Shown piece by piece: positions 59,835 through 64,000 of a stretch of 64,000 bases of DNA. The position numbers and the translations under genes were made by a program. The notes beneath the pieces were generated by a model. It was not told where the DNA came from. It saw only the letters and a list, made by a program, of their open reading frames with translations, and searched no databases. The stretch lies in the NCBI GenBank assembly GCA_029254745.1, contig JAQWWZ010000033.1, forward strand, positions 45,830 to 109,829. The letters run 5' to 3'. Within the stretch, counting starts at the first letter, position 1. Every line of letters starts with the position of its first letter. This DNA comes from Opitutales bacterium. GTDB taxonomy: Bacteria > Verrucomicrobiota > Verrucomicrobiia > Opitutales > Seribacteraceae.

Positions 59835-61892
59835 TTAGCTAAAATCTTCTCCTTCTGGACCGAGCAGACAGTCCCGTTCAAATCTATCCTTTGGGAGCTC
59901 TGCCAAAAATAATTTACCGTATGGCTTTCGAAGAATTCTAGAGTCCAAAATAACCAATTCACCAAGATCAGTCTTGGATCTTATAAGTCGACCAACACCT
60001 TGGCGAAATCTCGTGATTGCATTGGGTAAGGTAAGCTCAAAAAATGCTTTTTTTCCTTCCTTCAATAACTTTTCATTTTTCGCTTCCATTACTGGATGAT
60101 TCGGGTTCTCGAATGGCAAACGGGTTAGAATGACTTGAGACAGCGCTGGCCCTTTGGCATCGAACCCCTTCCAGAAGCTTTCAGCTCCAAGAAGGAGGAC
60201 ATCGCCTTCTTCCATCATACGAGTACGAAGTTCAGACCTGGAATAATCAATACCTTGGGCATAAACGGATCGCTGTTTTTTTTGCCAGATATTTTTTAGA
60301 TGCTGATAGCAATAGTTTAAATCTTGGTAGTTTGTAAACAAAGCAAGCGTGCCTCCCTCAATGGAGCTTGCTAGGGAATCGAGGGAGCGGACTAGATAAT
60401 CAAGATACTTTGTTCTGTTCTGACTCATGGGTTCTGGACAGTCTTCAAACACCCGTATATTCATGTTAAAATCGTAGTCAAAAGGAGATTCCACAATGGT
60501 TCGTTCTCCCGTTTTGCACCCTGAAGACTCAATGAATCGCGTTGGCTTCCCATTGTGGGTAAGGGTTGCGCTGGTCATGACAACCGGGGAATTTTTTCCA
60601 AAGAGCTCCACCTCCAATATTTGGGATACATCTAACGGGGCACTTCTGAGGTGAATGATTTGCTTTTGCTTACCCGTTCTTTCAATCCAATAAACACAGT
60701 CCTGATTTTTCAGCTCAATTATTTCCGAAAGTGCATGTATGTAACCTTGAAACTTTTTCGATTGGTCAAGCAGTTCGATCTTTAAGGTTTCATCCTCACA
60801 ATTCTCACCAAGTTCAATCAAGCCTCGAGCAACCTTGCTCAAGGGAGGAAGAATATCCATCGGGAGCTGATTGGGTTCGAGGAGTCTCAATCTGTCTTTC
60901 TGACCGAGATTGGCAGTGTGCAAGTGATTGAAAAAATCTGAAACCGCATGGATGCCAGACTCCACATGATCAAAATCCGATAATCGCCCCACCCTTTTTA
61001 GTAAGCCTTTTCTTTTGGCGGGATTGTACACTCTTCGTAGTGAGCTTTCCAACGCCCATGAGCTTATGGATATACCAAGGTGTTCGCTGGCTTCATCAAT
61101 CATTTCGTGGGCTTCATCAAAAATTATAAAATCATTTGGGAAAATAACCCCATCAGCATCATTGGAAGGAGACACCCCGGCTCCGAGTAAGGAAAAAAGC
61201 AAACTATGATTAACTATAATAATATGAGCTTTTTCTACTTGGGCCCTTGCTTTCCTGTAAAAACAATGATCCGAGTTGCACCTTTTATTGGAACACATCG
61301 AAGAATCTGCGTTTATCGCATCCCACACTGTTGATAAGGGAGGAGGGGATAGTTCCTGCCTAATTCCTTCTTTTGCTACCCCATCTGCCCACTCTGCAAT
61401 CCGCTGAAGCTCTTTCCGCTCTCTTGACTCAAAGAGCTCACTCTGCCCAAGTAACGCTTTTCTCAATCGTGTCGTACATAAATAATTGGCCCGTCCAACG
61501 AGTAGAGCACAACGGAAATCCTCAAAAGTTTGTAGGTCTATGCTTTGAGAGAATAGTTTTTGAACTGAGGGAATATCTTTGTGTAAGAGTTGTTCCTGAA
61601 GATTTATGGTATTAGTCGCGACAATACAAGGCCGGTTGCTGTACTTAGCCTGCAAGATAGCGGGGATCATGTAGGCCAAACTCTTACCCACACCAGTGCC
61701 AGCCTCAAATATAAGATGTTCACCTGAATCAATTGATTTGAGGACAGCATGAGCCATCTGCTCCTGTTGAGGGCGATACTCAAAATCCAAAATCTTGTGA
61801 AGAGAACCCCCTTCTTGAAAGACTTCCGCTACAATCTGCTTTAAATCGAGTGTATTTTCGTGACCTTCTAATGGGTCAATGAGCTTGATCAT
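59835..61892 (-). CDS. DinG-family ATP-dependent DNA helicase (XPD-like)
   Basis: A superfamily 2 helicase of 685 aa. Motifs: EYRPQQEQMAHAV (Q-like), Walker A EAGTGVGKSLAYMIPAIL (65-71), DEAH box in FIIFDEAHEMIDEASEH, HIIIVNHSLLFSLL, the late motif ESFWKGFDAKGPALSQVILT, and ITRFRQGVGRLIRSKTDLGE (motif VI). Cys residues in LCTTRLRK, MCSNKRCNSDHCFYRK are placed as in the iron-sulphur cluster of XPD/DinG helicases. It probably unwinds 5-prime overhangs or DNA-RNA hybrids. It is followed by the PP2C gene and preceded by the MBL-fold gene. Confidence 0.88.
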   Translation of the reverse strand: MIKLIDPLEGHENTLDLKQIVAEVFQEGGSLHKILDFEYRPQQEQMAHAVLKSIDSGEHLIFEAGTGVGKSLAYMIPAILQAKYSNRPCIVATNTINLQEQLLHKDIPSVQKLFSQSIDLQTFEDFRCALLVGRANYLCTTRLRKALLGQSELFESRERKELQRIAEWADGVAKEGIRQELSPPPLSTVWDAINADSSMCSNKRCNSDHCFYRKARAQVEKAHIIIVNHSLLFSLLGAGVSPSNDADGVIFPNDFIIFDEAHEMIDEASEHLGISISSWALESSLRRVYNPAKRKGLLKRVGRLSDFDHVESGIHAVSDFFNHLHTANLGQKDRLRLLEPNQLPMDILPPLSKVARGLIELGENCEDETLKIELLDQSKKFQGYIHALSEIIELKNQDCVYWIERTGKQKQIIHLRSAPLDVSQILEVELFGKNSPVVMTSATLTHNGKPTRFIESSGCKTGERTIVESPFDYDFNMNIRVFEDCPEPMSQNRTKYLDYLVRSLDSLASSIEGGTLALFTNYQDLNYCYQHLKNIWQKKQRSVYAQGIDYSRSELRTRMMEEGDVLLLGAESFWKGFDAKGPALSQVILTRLPFENPNHPVMEAKNEKLLKEGKKAFFELTLPNAITRFRQGVGRLIRSKTDLGELVILDSRILRKPYGKLFLAELPKDRFERDCLLGPEGEDFS

Positions 61893-61907
61893 TTAGGGCC
61901 GTATGGG

Positions 61908-62549
61908 TCAGGGGCGCACAAATGGATTATGCATTTTCTCATACCCCACTGTGGTGGTTGGCCCGTGGCCTGGGCAAATAACCGTCTCATCGGGCAGAGT
62001 GTAAATATGCTTCAGAATAGAGTGCTGTAAGGTTTCCATATCTCCACCTGGTAGATCGTATCTACCTACACTCTCCCTAAAGATTACATCGCCGACAAAG
62101 CAAACATTTTCATTTTTAAACCATATGATAATATTCCCAGGGCAATGCCCTGGGCAATGACGTACCTCCACCTCGCTATCCAGAAAACTTAATTCTTCTC
62201 CGTGTGCCACCCATGTATCTATTTTCACAGGCTCCAGCTTCAGCCCAGGTATCGCAAAACTGGACATGATCTCAGGTTGTTCAAACATCAATCGGTCATC
62301 CTCATGCCCAACCACATGTATATTTTCATTATTCAAGCTTTGCGCACCAGCCATGTGATCCCAATGGCCGTGAGTAAGCCACATTTCCCGAAGAACAAGA
62401 TCTTCTTTCAGCAGGAAAGAATTAATTTCTTCCTTACAGTCAGGTGGGGCATCAATCAATAAACAGTCCTGCCTGCCTTCCTTCCAAAGTAGGTATGCAT
62501 TTGTTCCGATGGGACCAAGCTCAATACCCTTATATTTTAATGAGTTCAT
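61908..62549 (-). CDS. Metallo-beta-lactamase-fold hydrolase (glyoxalase II-like)
   Basis: The ATG at 62549 gives a 213-aa protein MNSLKYKGIELGPIGTNAYL; a TTG at 62585 is less likely. The zinc motif LTHGHWDHMAGAQ has His60, His62, Asp64 and His65. Further ligands follow in RHCPGHCPGNIIIWF, FVGDVIFRESVGRYDLPGGD, and VICPGHGPTTTVGYEK. The F.GD.lF...vGR.D.pgg motif is typical of the GloB-like (hydroxyacylglutathione-hydrolase-like) group of short length. The substrate cannot be told; many such proteins act on thioesters. It is 16 nt upstream of the dinG-like gene. Confidence 0.88.
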   Translation of the reverse strand: MNSLKYKGIELGPIGTNAYLLWKEGRQDCLLIDAPPDCKEEINSFLLKEDLVLREMWLTHGHWDHMAGAQSLNNENIHVVGHEDDRLMFEQPEIMSSFAIPGLKLEPVKIDTWVAHGEELSFLDSEVEVRHCPGHCPGNIIIWFKNENVCFVGDVIFRESVGRYDLPGGDMETLQHSILKHIYTLPDETVICPGHGPTTTVGYEKMHNPFVRP

Positions 62550-62625
62550 GAGTCTATATCTTGCATGAATATCAACGATGCCCAAGATAAATTAGATAAT
62601 TTATGGAATTCACCATTGTTGCACC

Positions 62626-62654
62626 TTGACGTATTGAACTCCGATTGATTTATT
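62626..62654 (+). promoter_or_regulatory. Candidate sigma-70-type promoter of tRNA-Asp
   Basis: TTGACG (62626-62631), a 17-nt spacer and TTTATT (62649-62654) form a reasonable housekeeping promoter 15 nt before the tRNA gene. The -35 matches five of six consensus bases, the -10 four of six. Confidence 0.45.
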
Positions 62655-62669
62655 TTCGTAGTCCTTATT

Positions 62670-62746
<77 letters not shown>

Positions 62747-62987
62747 TTCAAAATTCCCGTATAAAGAATGGTTAGTATACAACTTTCAGTTATCTCGGTC
62801 CATAAGTTTTCGTTCCATTAGGTCCTGCAAAACCTCCATTTTCGAATAAACTTTGGACACAATATACAATAGGGGTAATTTCTGATAGAAGGGCCCAAAG
62901 CTTTGGAACCAGTTTTGTCCCTCAAGGTGCCCACCCCGTTAGGCGAGCCTACAACTTTACCTCTTTCCTTCCCCTCTAAATTTAAGT
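62747..62987. other. Intergenic stretch after tRNA-Asp, no recognised gene
   Basis: This 241-nt gap has no known RNA, repeat or terminator that I can recognise. On the minus strand an open frame runs from 62938 to the stop at 62786 (50 codons, with an internal ATG at 62839), and an overlapping frame is open from 62921 to 62790. Neither product resembles a known family, and no ribosome binding site is evident. Confidence 0.5.
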
Positions 62988-64000
62988 CTACTTTGGGGGC
63001 CTGAGGTTGCAGGTTTTACTTCCATCGGACCATTTGATCTCGGCTTCAAATGTATTAAGGTTTACCCAGACCACGGCATGCTCAAATTTTCGGGTAAATA
63101 TCATTTTACCCTCTGCAAGCATTTCTTTGTATTTTCCCTTCGGGAGCCCCAGTTTGTTTTTAGTTTCCGGGAAGTCAATGAGTGCACCGTCGTGCAATCC
63201 CCAGCCCAATCCATACATAAAATAGGAGTACGGCTGTACGCCCATAAGAAAGCAGGCAAGGGGGAAAGGTATCAACTTTTTGGTATAGCTGTCGGCATAC
63301 CTAGAATTTTTTTTACGAGTGGCCAGAGATGCTTTGTTAACCGGCGATTGATCATGAGGTACAAAAGCGAGCGGGGTCATCCGGTAAATATTGATTTTTC
63401 CCATATCGGCTACTTTAAGCATCTGATCCCAGTCTTTTACAAATAACTGAGGATTTATTTTATACCTTTTTTCCATCCCATAGTGCTCATACATCACCGC
63501 ATCACAATTGGAAACATAGTCAGAAATGTCCGCAGCATTATTTACGACTAAAATTGAGTTTTCTCCTAATTTCTCTTTTGTGCTTTTGAGGAGTTTTATT
63601 TGAGCTGGTTGGATCTGGTTTTTCTCACTCTTGGGGCGCATCCAGACTACGCCATGAGTCTGATCCCAAAACAGGCCGTTCGCATGGCTTTCGCGAACTG
63701 CTTCGGATACAGTATCACTCCACCATGTACGCATCGGTGATTTTATAATATCAAAGACATAATTATTGAGAAACCTTGCATACTTTCCGGTTTTATAATC
63801 TTTTAAGAGGATATCTGTTTTCTTTTGCTCAGACCATTTGGGGATTGCTTTGGTATAGCTTGTGTAAGGCCAAGCAAACGCAGAATTGAAGTAGAATAGT
63901 GTTTTGATTTCTGGATTAACTTTCTTGAACCGTGCGACTTCGTGCTTGGTTCCCAGCATTGCACACTTAAATGTGTGGATACCGTGGGCCTTTTCAATAC
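62988..64000 (-). CDS. Putative glycosyl-hydrolase-like protein (GHL family), cut by right edge
   Basis: The frame is open from the right edge (IEKAHGIHTFKCA precedes the internal Met at 63959) to the stop at 62988, so the N-terminus is outside the window; at least 336 aa are visible. The pattern VARFKKVNPEIKTLFYFNSA, then ANGLFWDQTHGVVWM, then NCDAVMYEHYGMEKR resembles bacterial putative glycoside hydrolases with a (beta/alpha)8 barrel (GHL15-like), in which Asp and Glu after beta strands are catalytic candidates (Asp in FWDQT, Glu in MYEHY). The C-terminal end (AVVWVNLNTFEAEIKWSDGS) looks like a small beta domain. The substrate is unknown and the family call is tentative. Confidence 0.62.
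   Translation of the reverse strand, partial: IEKAHGIHTFKCAMLGTKHEVARFKKVNPEIKTLFYFNSAFAWPYTSYTKAIPKWSEQKKTDILLKDYKTGKYARFLNNYVFDIIKSPMRTWWSDTVSEAVRESHANGLFWDQTHGVVWMRPKSEKNQIQPAQIKLLKSTKEKLGENSILVVNNAADISDYVSNCDAVMYEHYGMEKRYKINPQLFVKDWDQMLKVADMGKINIYRMTPLAFVPHDQSPVNKASLATRKKNSRYADSYTKKLIPFPLACFLMGVQPYSYFMYGLGWGLHDGALIDFPETKNKLGLPKGKYKEMLAEGKMIFTRKFEHAVVWVNLNTFEAEIKWSDGSKTCNLRPPK

Noticed and set aside
62747..62987. tmRNA, RNase P RNA or SRP RNA after tRNA-Asp
   Set aside because: None of their conserved cores is present.

Overview
The window reads as a chromosomal segment of a Gram-negative, flagellated bacterium of moderate GC. Genes for FlgH and FlgI (outer-membrane L ring and periplasmic P ring) show that the cell has an outer membrane. 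A 10.5-kb surface-protein gene with a Trp-rich C-terminus, a cluster of prepilin-like genes, the FliW/CsrA pair, MenA (menaquinone) and Dxs (MEP isoprenoid route) together suggest a marine Verrucomicrobiota (Opitutae-like) organism. That placement is inference; no 16S rRNA gene is present.

Layout. About 0.35-34.7 kb is one almost unbroken minus-strand flagellar cluster. In transcription order it reads flgB-flgC-fliE-fliF-fliG-fliH-fliI-fliJ-motE-like-fliK-flgD-flgE-fliL-fliM-fliN-fliO-fliP-fliQ-fliR-flhB-flhA-flhF-(small membrane protein)-fliA-motA-motB-(90-aa orphan)-flgF-flgG-flgA-flgH-flgI-flgJ(rod)-flgN-flgK-flgL-fliW-csrA, followed by a DUF1015 gene cut by the left edge. Many junctions are 4-nt start/stop overlaps. 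Two excellent sigma-54 (-24/-12) promoters lie directly before flgB and flgF, each so close to the start codon that the mRNA would be almost leaderless. Flagellin (FliC), the cap (FliD), FliS and FlhG are not in the window. A PAS histidine kinase of the HDF type diverges from flgB and is a candidate input to sigma-54 control.

About 36.4-41.4 kb holds housekeeping genes: a small lipoprotein, an FmdB-like protein, a VanZ-like membrane protein, an M48/Ste24-like protease, xseB and dxs. About 41.4-51.95 kb is a single minus-strand gene for a 3504-aa secreted protein with tandem cupredoxin-like domains, an FG-GAP propeller, many cadherin/Ig-like repeats, a second propeller-like region and a Trp-rich C-terminus. 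About 52-62.6 kb (minus strand) carries an M29-like aminopeptidase, menA, four pseudopilin genes, murJ, a TPR protein, a PP2C phosphatase, a DinG-like helicase and an MBL-fold hydrolase. A tRNA-Asp gene (plus strand) follows, then a putative glycosyl-hydrolase-like gene cut by the right edge.

Most unusual points: FlgK (1105 aa) and FlgL (1327 aa) are two to four times the usual size. Their inserts contain repeated carbohydrate-binding-like (CBM5/12-style) modules and, in FlgK, a biotin/lipoyl-type barrel-sandwich-like segment. This suggests a decorated hook-filament junction, next to an ordinary or even small hook protein (FlgE, 284 aa). No CRISPR array, insertion sequence, rRNA or clear intrinsic terminator was seen.
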